DNA of 64,000 bases from Candidatus Bathyanammoxibius amoris (GTDB lineage Bacteria > Planctomycetota > Brocadiia > Brocadiales > Bathyanammoxibiaceae): positions 1 through 64,000 of the forward strand of contig JAMXCW010000002.1 of NCBI GenBank assembly GCA_024451685.1, given 5' to 3'. The position numbers were made by a program, and so were the translations under genes. The notes beneath the pieces were generated by a model. It was not told where the DNA came from and ran no database searches. It was given only the letters and a program-made list of their open reading frames with translations. Every line of letters starts with the position of its first letter. The first letter of the stretch is position 1. Below, one piece after another: positions 46,717 through 56,742 of the stretch.

Positions 46717-48358
46717 CGAGGAACCCTTCTAGTTTCCTGCTCCTTACGGGATGTTGTAGTTTTCTGACAGCCTTTGCCTCAATCTGTCTTACCCTTTCCC
46801 TGGTAACGTTGAACTTCTTTCCCACTTCTTCCAGGGTATACGTGTAACCGTCTCCTATGCCGTAGCGTAGTTTTATAATCTCTCTTTCCCTGTAGCTGAG
46901 AGTGTGGAGGACGGTCTCTATCTTCTCCTTGAGCATCTCCTGTGTGGCCGCGGAGACGGGGGATTCGGCCTTTTCGTCCTCGATGAAATCGCCGAACGAG
47001 CTGTCCTCGCTCTCACCCACCGGCCGGTCCAGGGAGATTTGTGAGCGGGAGATCTTCATTATCCGCCTTGCCTCAGGCACGGAGACACTCACCGCATTCG
47101 CAACCTCTTCTATGGTCGGTTCACGCCCCTTTTCCTGCAACAGCCGTTTTGACACGTTTCTGATCTTGCTCATGGTCTCTATCATATGAACGGGTATCCT
47201 GATGGTTCGCGCCTGGTCTGCGATGGAGCGTGTAATGGCCTGGCGTATCCACCATGTGGCATACGTGCTGAACTTATAACCCCGCTTGTATTCATATTTA
47301 TCCACCGCCCTCATAAGCCCGGTGTTGCCCTCCTGAATCAGGTCCAGGAAGTTCAGTCCCCTGTTCCTGTATTTCTTAGCTATGCTGACCACCAGACGAA
47401 GGTTTGCGCTGGAGAGTTTCCTCTTGGCCGTCTCATGCTCCAGGAATATCTTGTCAATGCGTGTAACCTTCCTGCTGAGGCTGTCGGGCGTCTCCAGCAC
47501 CTTCCTCTCCAACAGGGAAAGCGATTGGTTAAGCTCCCTCAGGCGGCCGTTGGTGGTATGACGGTTCCGTGTCCTGTTTATCTGCTCCTTGAGCGCGCTC
47601 ATCTCTCTACGTATGGCCTGCAAACGGTATATTAACGGCCGTATCTTTTTTGTTATTATGTTAAGACCTGCGATTCGCTCCAGGGCGTTGCGACGTCTTG
47701 ACCGTATCTTCCGCAGCAAGTTTACTCTTTCCGTCTCTGTGGTTTTCTTTAAGCGCGCCTTACTATAGTCATTCGTGTTTAACTCAATTGTCTTCCTAAG
47801 CGCCCTTATTTCTTTCGGCAGCCTCTGGAAAATCCTTTCCCTGCCGGTATCTACGGTGAAATCTAACTTCATGATTCCTTCGGCACGGCCACCTCCGTTA
47901 CACAGATTCTCCAGGGCATCCACGTAGACCTCGATGTTATAATCGGAGGAGAAGACCTTTCTGAATATGCGTTTCTTGGTTATCTCGATCTCCTTGGCAA
48001 GCTCTATTTCTTCGTCTCTGGTGAGCAGGGGTATCTCGCCCATTTGGGTCAGATACATCCTTACAGGGTCGTCTATCTTCTCCGGAATAACGACCTCATA
48101 CCCTCCCTCGGGCAGTCCTCCTTCAGCAATCTCAAGCTCCGCCGCGTCACGGGCATCGACCTCGGATTCATCGATGAGGTCTATCCCTATCTCATCCAAC
48201 ATTATCAGGATGTCGTCTATCTTTTCCGGTGAGACGACGTCGTTGTCGGGGAGAATATCGTTAAGCTCCTCGTAGGTCAGATAGCCCTTTTCTTTTCCCC
48301 GTTGAGCTAGTGTTTTTATTTTTTGTCCCAGCTTTTCCATTAAATCACGCCGTGTCAT
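46694..48358 (-). CDS. rpoD: Primary sigma factor RpoD (sigma-70)
   Basis: The housekeeping sigma factor has 554 residues. Region 1.1 is at about 5-60. Region 1.2 begins at [11 protein letters not shown] near 92, and a non-conserved insert spans about 130-300. Region 2 has [12 protein letters not shown] and W-W-I-R-Q-A-I-T-R near 365. Region 4 has the helix-turn-helix [17 protein letters not shown]. It overlaps dnaG by the ATGA, giving the classical dnaG-rpoD macromolecular synthesis unit. Confidence 0.97.
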   Translation of the reverse strand: MTRRDLMEKLGQKIKTLAQRGKEKGYLTYEELNDILPDNDVVSPEKIDDILIMLDEIGIDLIDESEVDARDAAELEIAEGGLPEGGYEVVIPEKIDDPVRMYLTQMGEIPLLTRDEEIELAKEIEITKKRIFRKVFSSDYNIEVYVDALENLCNGGGRAEGIMKLDFTVDTGRERIFQRLPKEIRALRKTIELNTNDYSKARLKKTTETERVNLLRKIRSRRRNALERIAGLNIITKKIRPLIYRLQAIRREMSALKEQINRTRNRHTTNGRLRELNQSLSLLERKVLETPDSLSRKVTRIDKIFLEHETAKRKLSSANLRLVVSIAKKYRNRGLNFLDLIQEGNTGLMRAVDKYEYKRGYKFSTYATWWIRQAITRSIADQARTIRIPVHMIETMSKIRNVSKRLLQEKGREPTIEEVANAVSVSVPEARRIMKISRSQISLDRPVGESEDSSFGDFIEDEKAESPVSAATQEMLKEKIETVLHTLSYREREIIKLRYGIGDGYTYTLEEVGKKFNVTRERVRQIEAKAVRKLQHPVRSRKLEGFLDGIGSNQ

Positions 48359-50133
48359 TGTGTCCTCTTTCGAGAAAGATGTGCAAGCTTCGTCTTTTCA
48401 TGAAATTCTCTCAGAAGCTTCGCCTCTTCCATCTTCTCGTCACTATCCAACGTCTTTATTCTCTCTTTTGTGTCACCGATTTTCTTTTTGCTTTCTCGTC
48501 TCTTTACGTAATAGACACAATCATCAAACCGGTTACGGTAGTCGCCTCTTTCAACATCAAAGGTAACGTCGGCAATGGCCCTTGCGGGTTCATCGCCGTG
48601 GAAGAACGGAATCAGGTCCACTTCCCTTACATGACCGTTCTTGCGGTAAATCTCTAAGGCTTTGCTTGCTATCTCTCTGATGCTCTCGGTCTTCAGGGCC
48701 TTTGGTCCTACTTCTGCCTCAAACTCCTCTATCAGCTCATTGTGGGAAAGCAAAAGACCCAAAAGTTCCTTCTCCGCCCGGTAGTCTACACCGGGACCTG
48801 TCGTTACAACGGCCTCATCGTCCGCGGTCTTCCGTATACCATAGGGTGTTAAATTCCTGAACTCACGTCTCAATATATCTTCTTCAACCGCCATCTTCTT
48901 CGCTATGTCCTTTACAACGAGTTGCCGTTTTAACTCGTTCGGGATCTTCAATACCATGTGGAGAAGCTCCCTTATCGCGGCAAGTTTACCGGAAGCCGTT
49001 GAGACGTCGTGTTTCGCCTCTACCATCTGCACCTTAAAGCTGAAGAAATCAAGCGCATTACCAAGTAGTTCTTTAAACCGGTCTGCCCCATCTCTCAGTA
49101 TAAATTCACAGGGGTCATCACCTTCGGGCAGTTGGACTACCCTGGCCTCAATCTCCTCTTCTGCCAGTATGTCCAGGCTCCTGTCAGAAGATTTCCTCCC
49201 GGCAGTATCGCCATCCAGAACCAGGACAACCTCCGGAGTCCACTGCCGGAGCGTCCTTATATGCTCTACGGTGAGTGCCGTGCCCAGGACCCCCACCGCG
49301 TTAGAAATGCCTTCCTGATGGGCTACTATTACATCGGTGTAGCCCTCCATTATCAGGGCCTTTCTATTTTCAAGGATGGAGGGTTTCGCCGCGTATAATC
49401 CGTAAAGGCACCTGCCCTTACTGAACAATCTCGTCTCCGGGGAGTTGACGTACTTCGGTTCCGAACCGGATAAGGTCCTGCCGCCAAACCCTACCACGCG
49501 GCCAAGATAGTCGGTAATGGGAAACATCAAGCGGTTTCGGAACCTGTCATAAACACCGCCACCGCCGGACTTGGCTATGATAAGGCCGGAGGATTGTAAC
49601 CTGGAGAGAGGTATGTCTTTGGCCTGGGCCAGTCGGACAAGTGTATCCCAACTATCGGGAGCCAAACCTATCCGGAACTTTTTAATGGAGCTTTCTTTTA
49701 TTCCGCGGTTTTGAAGATAGTCCCTTGCAGGCTTTCCCTCTTCGCCCAGAAGACATTTATGAAAGAACTCCACCGCAAGATGATTAACTTCATAGAGTGG
49801 AACCCTGCCCTCGGACTTGCCCTCTTTTCCGCCAGGTTCCGGTATGTCAACCCTGGCCCTTTTAGCTAATACTCTCAGGGCCTCAGGAAAGGAAAGACCT
49901 TCCTTCTTCATTACAAACGTGAAAACTGTGCCACCCTCGCCACAACCGAAACATTTATATATTTGTTTCTCAGGACTAACTGAAAAACTTGGCGTCTTCT
50001 CTGCATGAAAGGGACACAGGCCTGTAAAATTCTTTCCGGCACGCTTGAGGTTTACGTGCCGATTAATCACCTCCACGATGTTTGTAAGTCTCTGTACTTC
50101 ATTAATCTTTTCGCTGGAGGTATATCCGGCCAT
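48355..50133 (-). CDS. dnaG: DNA primase DnaG
   Basis: The primase makes RNA primers for replication. The 592-residue product has the N-terminal CHC2 zinc finger (C-P-F-H...K-C-F-G-C, about 41-64) and the catalytic core with TOPRIM residues E-G-Y-T-D near 263 and L-D-G-D-T-A-G near 308. A C-terminal helicase-interaction region follows. It is the first gene of the dnaG-rpoD-zinc ribbon-rnpB group. Confidence 0.96.
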   Translation of the reverse strand: MAGYTSSEKINEVQRLTNIVEVINRHVNLKRAGKNFTGLCPFHAEKTPSFSVSPEKQIYKCFGCGEGGTVFTFVMKKEGLSFPEALRVLAKRARVDIPEPGGKEGKSEGRVPLYEVNHLAVEFFHKCLLGEEGKPARDYLQNRGIKESSIKKFRIGLAPDSWDTLVRLAQAKDIPLSRLQSSGLIIAKSGGGGVYDRFRNRLMFPITDYLGRVVGFGGRTLSGSEPKYVNSPETRLFSKGRCLYGLYAAKPSILENRKALIMEGYTDVIVAHQEGISNAVGVLGTALTVEHIRTLRQWTPEVVLVLDGDTAGRKSSDRSLDILAEEEIEARVVQLPEGDDPCEFILRDGADRFKELLGNALDFFSFKVQMVEAKHDVSTASGKLAAIRELLHMVLKIPNELKRQLVVKDIAKKMAVEEDILRREFRNLTPYGIRKTADDEAVVTTGPGVDYRAEKELLGLLLSHNELIEEFEAEVGPKALKTESIREIASKALEIYRKNGHVREVDLIPFFHGDEPARAIADVTFDVERGDYRNRFDDCVYYVKRRESKKKIGDTKERIKTLDSDEKMEEAKLLREFHEKTKLAHLSRKRTQ

Positions 50134-50174
50134 ACAGACCCTTTCATTTAGCTATAGAGTCTTTAAACTTTTAA

Positions 50175-50202
50175 ATTCTATCACAATATCACCAGGAGTC
50201 AA
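50175..50202 (-). promoter_or_regulatory. Promoter of dnaG-rpoD
   Basis: On the minus strand TTGACT (50202-50197), 16 bases, TAGAAT (50180-50175), about 40 bases before the dnaG start. Confidence 0.6.
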
Positions 50203-50308
50203 AGAAATAGATTGAAAAAGATTGGTTAACAACGTCGGTTTTTTAGGTAAGGTGTGTGAATACGGGAGGTTACACGCACATCCGGTTGGTTTCTTCACTA
50301 AAGATGGC

Positions 50309-50341
50309 GCGAAGGGGATTTTTTGAAAAAATCCCCTTCGC
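50309..50341 (-). terminator. Perfect 33-base palindrome, terminator of the lysine-rich gene
   Basis: GCGAAGGGGATTTTTT (50309-50324) is exactly mirrored by 50326-50341 around a single central base. It starts 13 bases after the stop of the lysine-rich gene. It carries the GC-rich base and A/T tracts expected of a two-way terminator, and would also insulate the dnaG unit that follows. Confidence 0.75.
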
Positions 50342-50354
50342 TAAAAAGCTCGTT

Positions 50355-50456
50355 CTACCTACAACGCCCCTTGGCCTTTTTTCTTTTGGCCTTCTTTTTA
50401 GCCTTTTTCTTTACTACCTTCTTTTTAGCCTTCTTTTTGGCCTTCTTTTTGGCCAC
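50355..50456 (-). CDS. Lysine-rich 33-residue basic protein (histone H1-like repeat)
   Basis: GTG at 50456 to TAG at 50355-50357 encodes 33 residues made almost wholly of A-K-K-K repeats, ending K-G-R-C-R. A near-perfect ribosome binding site (AAGGAGGTGA, complement of 50463-50472) lies 6 bases before the GTG, a consensus promoter lies upstream and a perfect terminator palindrome follows. So the unit has all signs of a real, strongly expressed gene despite its size. The composition suggests nucleic-acid binding, as in bacterial histone H1-like tails. The single Cys near the end is unexplained. Confidence 0.72.
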   Translation of the reverse strand: MAKKKAKKKAKKKVVKKKAKKKAKRKKAKGRCR

Positions 50457-50479
50457 TTTCTTCACCTCCTTCCAAAACT

Positions 50480-50536
50480 TTAGTTCACTAAGTAACTAAA
50501 CTTGCCGGATTATAACAAAACAACGCGTGTTGTCAA
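50480..50536 (-). promoter_or_regulatory. Consensus promoter and operator-like palindrome of the lysine-rich gene
   Basis: On the minus strand TTGACA (50536-50531), 16 bases, TATAAT (50514-50509): both hexamers perfect, with A/T tracts upstream like an UP element. Between promoter and ribosome binding site lies TTAGTT...AACTAA (50480-50485 and 50494-50499), an inverted repeat that could be an operator or a leader hairpin. Confidence 0.78.
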
Positions 50537-50625
50537 GCAAGTTTTGGCTTTTTTTGTAAATTTTGCCAAAAAAAATCCAAACCGGCAAAAAAAGTCTGGA
50601 AGGCAAAATCCGGGTGAAGTGTGCG

Positions 50626-51387
50626 CTACAGCCTCATGGTGACACCCTTTGACTTAAGGTAGCGCTTGACATCGTGAATGGAGTATTCCTTGTAGTGGAA
50701 CACGGAGGCGGCCAGGGCCGCGTCTGCCTTACCAATGGTAAAGACGTCATAAAAGTGTTCCAGTCTGCCTGCGCCCCCGGAGGCAATTATGGGTATGGAC
50801 GCGGCCTCTGAGATGCTGCTGGTGAGTTCGTAGTCGTAACCCTCCTTTGTGCCGTCGCAGTCCATGCTGGTCAGTAAGATTTCACCCGCCCCCCTTTTCT
50901 CGACCTCCCTGGCCCACTCTAACGCACCTACGCCTGTGGGCGTGCGGCCGCCGTTTACGTAGACCTCCCAGCCGCGCTCATTCCCCGCCCGCTTCGCGTC
51001 TATGGCCACCACAATACACTGGCTGCCGTAACGCCGGGACGATTGATTAATAAGTTCCGGGTCTTTTACTGCCGCGGTATTTATCGCAACCTTGTCCGCC
51101 CCCGCCCTGAGCAGCCTGCGGATGTCTTCCAGGTTGCGCACGCCACCACCTACCGTCAGGGGTATGAAGACCTCAGAGGCGGTCGCGGACACGACGTCTA
51201 TGATGATGTCTCTTTCCTCGTGTGAGGCGGTTATGTCGAGGAAGGTTATTTCATCGGCGCCTTCCCGGTCGTAAAATTCCGCTACTTCGACGGGGTCGCC
51301 GGCGTCCCGGAGGTTAAGGAATTTCGTTCCCTTTACGACCCTGCCGCCCTTTACGTCGAGGCAGGGTATGATTCTCTTTGCTAACAT
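50626..51387 (-). CDS. hisF: Imidazole glycerol phosphate synthase subunit HisF
   Basis: The cyclase subunit of histidine biosynthesis forms the imidazole ring using ammonia from HisH. The 253-residue TIM barrel begins [15 protein letters not shown] with catalytic Asp11. The second catalytic Asp lies in A-I-D-A-K-R near 130, and phosphate-binding G-G-V-R and A-S-G-G-A-G are in place. No other his genes are nearby. Confidence 0.96.
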   Translation of the reverse strand: MLAKRIIPCLDVKGGRVVKGTKFLNLRDAGDPVEVAEFYDREGADEITFLDITASHEERDIIIDVVSATASEVFIPLTVGGGVRNLEDIRRLLRAGADKVAINTAAVKDPELINQSSRRYGSQCIVVAIDAKRAGNERGWEVYVNGGRTPTGVGALEWAREVEKRGAGEILLTSMDCDGTKEGYDYELTSSISEAASIPIIASGGAGRLEHFYDVFTIGKADAALAASVFHYKEYSIHDVKRYLKSKGVTMRL

Positions 51388-51393
51388 TTGTTG

Positions 51394-51967
51394 TTAACGC
51401 GGATATGCAAAGTTATAAGAAAATGGCTGATAGCCAACTTCTTGCCGGAGCCGGTTTTCTAGCATATTTATTATGTTCCGTCGAAGAAGCTCAACGTCTT
51501 CATCGGAAACTTCGAAGCCAACAGTACTATCAAACTTTTCCCTAGGCTTGTCACTGATAACACTTAGGGTTACTCGGTATTCACCCGGCTTCCAGTAAAA
51601 CATTTGATCGTTGACATACGTGTAAGCTTGCTTATATTCATCGGTATTTCGAAGTTCTTTAAAAGCAGTCTCAATTGTGGCAGTGTCTTTATACACTAAA
51701 TCGTAAGCGTTTATCCAAATAGAATCAGTTTTTCGAATTATTCTTTCGAGGTACGGACGCATCATATTTTGTGTATCTTTATCATAAAATACGAGAACAT
51801 AGCGGTAAGGCTGATCTATTTTACATAGAAAGCTTGCCGGTAGGATATATATTTAACTTTCCGACTTTCCGGCGATTCCAAAGAGAAAAAATCCAGGGTT
51901 GTATCAAAGCCAGTATGGCAACAATTGCGATAACGACATCAGGATTTGATAACTTGTTTACTTCCAT
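51394..51967 (-). pseudogene. Frameshifted membrane-anchored hypothetical protein
   Basis: Two adjacent minus-strand frames look like halves of one protein. The first (51967-51821, 48 residues) has a hydrophobic segment (V-V-I-A-I-V-A-I-L-A-L-I) then W-N-R-R-K-V-G-K-L-N-I-Y-P-T-G. The second, open from 51852 to 51394, continues with Y-R-Y-V-L-V-F-Y-D-K-D, F-Y-W-K-P-G-E-Y-R-V-T-L-S-V and F-E-V-S-D-E-D. The only ATG in the second half (51765) lies well inside protein-like sequence. A single shift or a small deletion around 51821-51852 would join them. A sequencing error is possible. The stretch is AT-rich compared with its neighbours, suggesting transfer. Confidence 0.5.
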
Positions 51968-52071
51968 CGATAATCTACTTTGCTAATGAGTTAATAGCTT
52001 ACTCTAAGAAAAAAAGCTTTCTTATGATACACATTTTAACTTGGTAAAGAAGTACTTATTCAAATTTATGC

Positions 52072-52866
52072 CTAAAAATCCTTTTCCGGGCTGGACGCCT
52101 TTGCGTAGAGTTTTTTGGGGATTCTTCCGGCAAGGTATGCGAGCCGGCCCGATTCGCAGGCGTGCCTCATGGCCCTGGCCATCTTCACAGGGTCCTTTGC
52201 ATGGGCTATGCCCGTATTGAGAAGCACACCCTCGCATCCGAGTTCCATGGCTATAGCGACGTCGGAGGCGGTGCCCACACCAGCGTCTACTATGATGGGC
52301 ACCTTTGCGTTCTCGAGGATGATGCGGATATTGTTTTTATTCAATATGCCCTGGCCGGAGCCGATGGGGGCGCCGGCGGGCATCACACTTGTGACCCCCA
52401 CGTCCTCGAGTTTTTTTGCGATGACCGGGTCGTCTGTGGTGTATACCAGCACGGTAAAACCGTCTTTGACCAGTCGCCTCGCGGCCTCCAGGGTGCCGAC
52501 CGGGTCAGGCAAAAGAGTCCTTTCATCCGCCAGCACTTCCAGCTTTACCATCTCGGAGATACCCGTCTCCCTGGCCAGATGGGCCGTGCGGACGGCCTCG
52601 TCTGCGTTGTAGCAGCCAGCCGTGTTGGGCAGGATCGTGTACCGGTTGGTATCTATGTAATCGAGGAGTGACTCTTTGGGACGGTCTTTAAGCTTGAGCC
52701 GTCTTATCGCGACGGTGACCACCTCTGCGCCGCTTACCTCCAGGGCCTCGCGCATCACCTCCATCGAGGGATACTTGCCCGTGCCCACAAAGAGCCTTGA
52801 GGTGAACTCGTATTTTCCCAGGCGAAGCGTGTCTTCCTGCGCCTCTTTAGCGGGGGTCTTTCCCAT
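52072..52866 (-). CDS. thiG: Thiazole synthase ThiG
   Basis: This enzyme forms the thiazole ring of thiamine from deoxyxylulose phosphate, an imine and ThiS-thiocarboxylate. The 264-residue TIM-barrel protein shows [10 protein letters not shown] near 24, the Schiff-base Lys in V-K-L-E-V-L near 105, P-V-G-S/A-P-I-G-S-G near 165 and V-D-A-G-V-G near 193. It follows thiS by 17 bases in the same direction. Confidence 0.95.
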   Translation of the reverse strand: MGKTPAKEAQEDTLRLGKYEFTSRLFVGTGKYPSMEVMREALEVSGAEVVTVAIRRLKLKDRPKESLLDYIDTNRYTILPNTAGCYNADEAVRTAHLARETGISEMVKLEVLADERTLLPDPVGTLEAARRLVKDGFTVLVYTTDDPVIAKKLEDVGVTSVMPAGAPIGSGQGILNKNNIRIILENAKVPIIVDAGVGTASDVAIAMELGCEGVLLNTGIAHAKDPVKMARAMRHACESGRLAYLAGRIPKKLYAKASSPEKDF

Positions 52867-52883
52867 GATATAAAAACTACCTG

Positions 52884-53084
52884 CTAGCCTCCACCCACAA
52901 ACGTTACTATCTCAAGGGAGTCGTCTTCTTTTAAGGGTTGTTCCTTTAGCTTGCCGCTGGGAAGGACCTTGCGATTCAGCTCCACGGCTACAGGGCGCTC
53001 ACCGATGCCCAGTGAGTCCAATAGTTCCTGCACCGTCATGCCGTCCGGATGTGTCTCGGTCTCGCCGTTTATTATGAGACGCAT
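52884..53084 (-). CDS. thiS: Sulfur carrier protein ThiS
   Basis: The 66-residue ubiquitin-like sulfur carrier for thiazole formation ends in G-G-G, the C-terminus that is adenylated and thiocarboxylated. It pairs with ThiG directly downstream. ThiF, ThiH/ThiO and other thiamine genes are not in the window. Confidence 0.92.
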   Translation of the reverse strand: MRLIINGETETHPDGMTVQELLDSLGIGERPVAVELNRKVLPSGKLKEQPLKEDDSLEIVTFVGGG

Positions 53085-53113
53085 ATTTCTTACCTACCTG
53101 CCTGCCTGGGTAC

Positions 53114-54562
53114 TTATCCCTGCTTTTTGGCCCTTACATACTGGTCAATGGCCTTTGCCGCGTCCTTGCCCGCGCCCATCGCGAGGATTACGGTGGCGGC
53201 GCCGGTAACTATGTCTCCCCCCGCGAAGACCCCTTTCTTGGTGGTCTCGCCGGTTTCATCATTCACCACGATGGTGCCTTTTGCCGTTACCTCCATGCCG
53301 GTGGTGGTCATGGGAACAAGCGGGTTCGGGCGCGTTCCAAGCGCCATTATCACACAGTCAACGTCCAGTACAAACTCTGAGCCCTTTATCGGCACGGGTC
53401 TCCTGCGTCCCGAGTCATCCGGCTCTCCAAGCTCCATCTTTAGACATTCTATGGCCTTCACCCAGCCTTTATCGTCTCCCAGTATCTTGACCGGATTGGT
53501 TAAAAGCATGAACTTGATGCCCTCTTCCTCTCCGTGTTTAATTTCTTCTATACGGGCCGGCATCTCGTCTCTGGAGCGGCGGTACACGATGTATACCTCC
53601 TCGGTGCCCGGCATCCTCAGGGACGTTCGCGCGGAGTCCATTGCCACGTTGCCCCCGCCTACCACTGCGATACGCTTTCTCTTCAACAGCGGCGTGGCGT
53701 AATTCGGGTCATATGCCTTCATGAGATTGGCCCTGGTCAGGTACTCGTTAGCCGAGTACACGCCGCAGAGGTTCTCGCCGGGGATACCCATAAACATGGG
53801 CAGCCCCGCACCCACCGCCACGAACACGGCATCAAAACCATCGTTCAGGAGTTCGTCTACCGTCTCCAACTTCCCGATGACGATGTCCAGCTCTATCTTG
53901 ATGCCCAGCTTTTTCAGATAATCCACCTCAGCGCCCACAATCGCCTTGGGCAGCCTGAATTCGGGGATACCGTAGAGGAGCACCCCGCCGGCTTTATGGA
54001 GGGCCTCAAACACCACTGCCTCGTGGCCCATCTTGACCAGTTCCCCGGCGGCTGAAAGCCCCGCAGGGCCGGAGCCCACGATGGCCACCTTATACCCGGT
54101 GGGTGGTTGTTTCTCCGGTATCTCCACCTCTCCCTGCTCCCTTTCGGCGTCCGCCGCGAAGCGTTCCAGGTTGCCGATCCCGACGGACGTCCACTTCTTG
54201 GCTACGATGCAGACCTTTTCGCACTGGTCTTCCTGTGGACAGACGCGCCCGCAGACCGCAGGGAGGCTGTTCGTCTCCTTTAACTTTCTGGCCGCGCCGA
54301 CGAAATCACCCTCGGCGATAAGCTTTATGAACGCGGGGATGTCGATGCCTACCGGACAGCCCGGCACACACAGGGGCTTCTTGCACTGAAGACACCTAAG
54401 GGCCTCTCTCTTCGCCATCTCGGCCGTATAGCCCGTTGGTACCTCGTCCCAGTCCTTCGCCCTTACCTGAGCCTCTCGCTCCGGCATGCTTGTGCGGGGT
54501 TGTTTGTGCATGTTTTTAAGATTCTGTTCTTCGTCACATGAAGGGGTGGTGTCGTCTATCAT
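53114..54562 (-). CDS. nfnB: NfnB/GltA-like FAD and Fe-S oxidoreductase subunit
   Basis: The 482-residue flavoprotein has the GltA (glutamate synthase small-chain) layout. An N-terminal pair of [4Fe-4S] sites (C-L-Q-C...C...C near 57-69, C-G-R-V-C...C...C near 105-120) precedes a FAD-binding G-S-G-P-A-G-L-S-A near 163 and a NAD(P)-binding G-G-G-N-V-A-M-D near 293. Next to an NfnA-like subunit it should form the electron-bifurcating NADH-dependent ferredoxin:NADP+ oxidoreductase (or the related SudAB sulfide dehydrogenase). True glutamate synthase is less likely because no large subunit is present. Start overlaps the nfnA stop. Confidence 0.85.
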   Translation of the reverse strand: MIDDTTPSCDEEQNLKNMHKQPRTSMPEREAQVRAKDWDEVPTGYTAEMAKREALRCLQCKKPLCVPGCPVGIDIPAFIKLIAEGDFVGAARKLKETNSLPAVCGRVCPQEDQCEKVCIVAKKWTSVGIGNLERFAADAEREQGEVEIPEKQPPTGYKVAIVGSGPAGLSAAGELVKMGHEAVVFEALHKAGGVLLYGIPEFRLPKAIVGAEVDYLKKLGIKIELDIVIGKLETVDELLNDGFDAVFVAVGAGLPMFMGIPGENLCGVYSANEYLTRANLMKAYDPNYATPLLKRKRIAVVGGGNVAMDSARTSLRMPGTEEVYIVYRRSRDEMPARIEEIKHGEEEGIKFMLLTNPVKILGDDKGWVKAIECLKMELGEPDDSGRRRPVPIKGSEFVLDVDCVIMALGTRPNPLVPMTTTGMEVTAKGTIVVNDETGETTKKGVFAGGDIVTGAATVILAMGAGKDAAKAIDQYVRAKKQG

Positions 54563-55416
54563 TTCTTCGCCTCCTGGGCCACCTGAGCCCCATGTGTGCT
54601 GTTAAACCTGTCGTTCATCTCTTTTTCCTCGTCCGCGTATATCTTCAGTCTTGTCATAAGCTCCTTAAAATCGACCTCATGGCCGTCAAACTCCGGCCCC
54701 TCCACGCAACCGAACCTGGTTACTCCCCCTACGGTCACCCTGCAGGCGCCGCACATACCGGTCGCGTCTACCATTATCGGGTTGAGGCTTACCACGGTCT
54801 TTATCCCGTACGGCCTGGTGACTTCGCTTACGGCGGCCATCAGGGGAACCGGACCGACCGCCACTACCAGGTCAATTTTCTTACCGTCGTCTATGAGTTT
54901 CTTCAGCGCCTGTGTCGGAAAACCGTGAAAACCGCATGAGCCGTCGTCGGTACAGATTACCAGTTCGTGACTTATCGCCTTCATCTCGTCTTCAAACATC
55001 AGCAGGCCTTTATTCCGGGCGCTTATCATCGCTATAACGTGATTGCCCGCCTCGTAGAGGGCCTTCGTGATGGACATGCCCAGGGCGGTTCCCAGGCCGC
55101 CGCCTATAGATACCACCGTTCCAAACTTTTCGATATGGGTGGGCTGGCCCAGCGGGCCGGCGACGTCCTGCACGTAGTCTCCCGCCTTCAACGTCGCCAA
55201 CAGTTTGGTGGTGTAGCCCACGGTCTGGAATACGATGGTGATTGTGCCCGCCTCGGAGTCTGAATCATTAATGGTCAGGGGGACCCTTTCCCCGGTCTCA
55301 TCCACCTTGACCATGACAAACTGCCCCGCCTTCCTCTTCCTGGCGATCCGCGGCGCTTCAATAACCAATCTGTAGATAACTTCGCTGAGTTGTTCTTTTT
55401 CTCGCACCTTAAACAT
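54559..55416 (-). CDS. nfnA: NfnA-like ferredoxin-NADP reductase subunit
   Basis: The 285-residue protein has a FAD-binding beta barrel (1-95), NAD-binding domain (G-G-G-L-G-T-A-L-G near 106) and a C-terminal [2Fe-2S] site (C-G-A-C-R-V-T near 226 and a further Cys in R-F-G-C-V-E). This is the NfnA/SudB/HydG type. It overlaps nfnB by 4 bases (ATGA), so the two subunits are coupled. The pair would balance NADH, NADPH and ferredoxin pools. Confidence 0.87.
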   Translation of the reverse strand: MFKVREKEQLSEVIYRLVIEAPRIARKRKAGQFVMVKVDETGERVPLTINDSDSEAGTITIVFQTVGYTTKLLATLKAGDYVQDVAGPLGQPTHIEKFGTVVSIGGGLGTALGMSITKALYEAGNHVIAMISARNKGLLMFEDEMKAISHELVICTDDGSCGFHGFPTQALKKLIDDGKKIDLVVAVGPVPLMAAVSEVTRPYGIKTVVSLNPIMVDATGMCGACRVTVGGVTRFGCVEGPEFDGHEVDFKELMTRLKIYADEEKEMNDRFNSTHGAQVAQEAKK

Positions 55417-55464
55417 TTATTTTGCCCGCGTCAAATCTGTTGAATGTTCAGTAGAAACAAAAAG

Positions 55465-55505
55465 AGCAACCCGTATAGAATCATAAATAAATCACCTGGG
55501 TTGCT
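55465..55505. repeat. 8-bp inverted repeat upstream of nfnA
   Basis: AGCAACCC (55465-55472) and GGGTTGCT (55498-55505) pair across 25 AT-rich bases, in the 240-base gap between divergent nfnA and the phosphoesterase gene. It may be an operator or leader stem for nfnA. Confidence 0.45.
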
Positions 55506-55565
55506 TCATCAGGTGTGGCCCTTTTCGCATATTAACGATATCTCCGGCCAAATGCAAGAGGAGAT

Positions 55566-55594
55566 TTGACAAGGCACATGGATGGTTATATACT
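55566..55594 (+). promoter_or_regulatory. Promoter of the nrnA-like gene
   Basis: TTGACA (55566-55571), 17 bases, TATACT (55589-55594), about 60 bases before the start at 55655. Confidence 0.65.
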
Positions 55595-55654
55595 GAAAAA
55601 TCGGATAAAGATGTTTAAGAGAGACTAGCCCAATTCTCAGGAATAAAGGTTCTC

Positions 55655-56683
55655 ATGGAAGGCATAAAAAAGCTAAAAGAGCTTATAGACAGGTCCAAAA
55701 GGCCCTTGATAACGGCGCACATACGCCTTGACGGTGACGCCCTGGGGTCTGAGCTGGCGTTCTACCATGCGCTGAAGGCCATGGGAAAGGAACCCTGCAT
55801 CCTGAACGATTCCAGTATACCAAGGGTATACAAATTCCTTGTCAAGGACGTTGACGCAAGGTGCTGGAATGACGATACCAGGACATCCCTTTCCGCCCCG
55901 GGAAAGTCATACGGCTTTGATCTGGCCATTGTGCTGGATACGTCTTCGGCAGAGAGAGTCGGGGGCGTACGTGAGGTCGTCTCCTCCGGGATACCAATCA
56001 TTTGTATTGACCACCATCTGTGCACAGAGAACTTTGGCGACGTAAGTATTGTGCATACAGAGAAGTGCTCTACCGGGGAAATCGTCTACGATTTATTTCG
56101 CGGCATGGACGTGGAGGTAACCCCTGAGATAGCCAGGGCATTATACGTGGCAATAATAACGGATACAGGCCGCTTCATGCATCGCAACACCACCTCGGAC
56201 ACCTTCAGGGTAGGGGCCTACCTGATAGACCACGGGGCGGATCCGACAGACATAGGACAACGCCTGTACAAGATGAACACCTACGGTTATATGCAGCTCC
56301 AGTCCATGGCGGTCAAGACACTCAGCTTCCATTGCGACAAAAAGATCGCCTGCATGTGGCTTACGAGAGCGATGATGCGCGAGGCCCATATGCCTCCCAT
56401 AGACACCCAGGACTTTGCCGACCTGCCTTCTTCCATAGAGGGTGTAGTAGTCGGTGTGCTGCTAAGGGAACTGGGAGAGGGAAACAAGGTCAAGGTCAGT
56501 CTCCGGTCTCGTGACGGCATCGACGTCAACAAGATGGCTAATGGTTTTGGAGGCGGCGGCCACCAGAGGGCCGCGGGGTGTGAACTAGACGGGCCCATCC
56601 AGGAGGTCCAGGACCGGGTGGTAGAGGCCGCCATAAGGGCCTTAGAGTCCCCAGAGAAACTTGAGGAAGAAGCGCTTGCCTAG
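55655..56683 (+). CDS. nrnA: DHH/DHHA1 phosphoesterase, NrnA-like
   Basis: This probable nanoRNase / pAp phosphatase degrades short oligonucleotides left from RNA turnover. The 342-residue protein has A-H-I-R-L-D-G-D-A-L-G-S near 22-33, the DHH motif C-I-D-H-H-L-C near 113 and the DHHA1 motif G-G-G-G-H-Q-R-A-A-G near 297. It keeps all metal-binding residues I can see. It is followed by the uracil-DNA glycosylase gene after 59 bases. Confidence 0.9.
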   Translation: MEGIKKLKELIDRSKRPLITAHIRLDGDALGSELAFYHALKAMGKEPCILNDSSIPRVYKFLVKDVDARCWNDDTRTSLSAPGKSYGFDLAIVLDTSSAERVGGVREVVSSGIPIICIDHHLCTENFGDVSIVHTEKCSTGEIVYDLFRGMDVEVTPEIARALYVAIITDTGRFMHRNTTSDTFRVGAYLIDHGADPTDIGQRLYKMNTYGYMQLQSMAVKTLSFHCDKKIACMWLTRAMMREAHMPPIDTQDFADLPSSIEGVVVGVLLRELGEGNKVKVSLRSRDGIDVNKMANGFGGGGHQRAAGCELDGPIQEVQDRVVEAAIRALESPEKLEEEALA

Positions 56684-56742
56684 TCTTCACAGGTTGTAAT
56701 GCCTGCAACCTGCGCCGTTAAAACTTCAATACATGCTACGCC

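Noticed and set aside
50256-50483. Plus-strand frame rich in Phe and Leu over the lysine-rich gene
   Set aside because: It is the antisense image of the A-K-K-K codons. The minus strand has the promoter, ribosome binding site and terminator.
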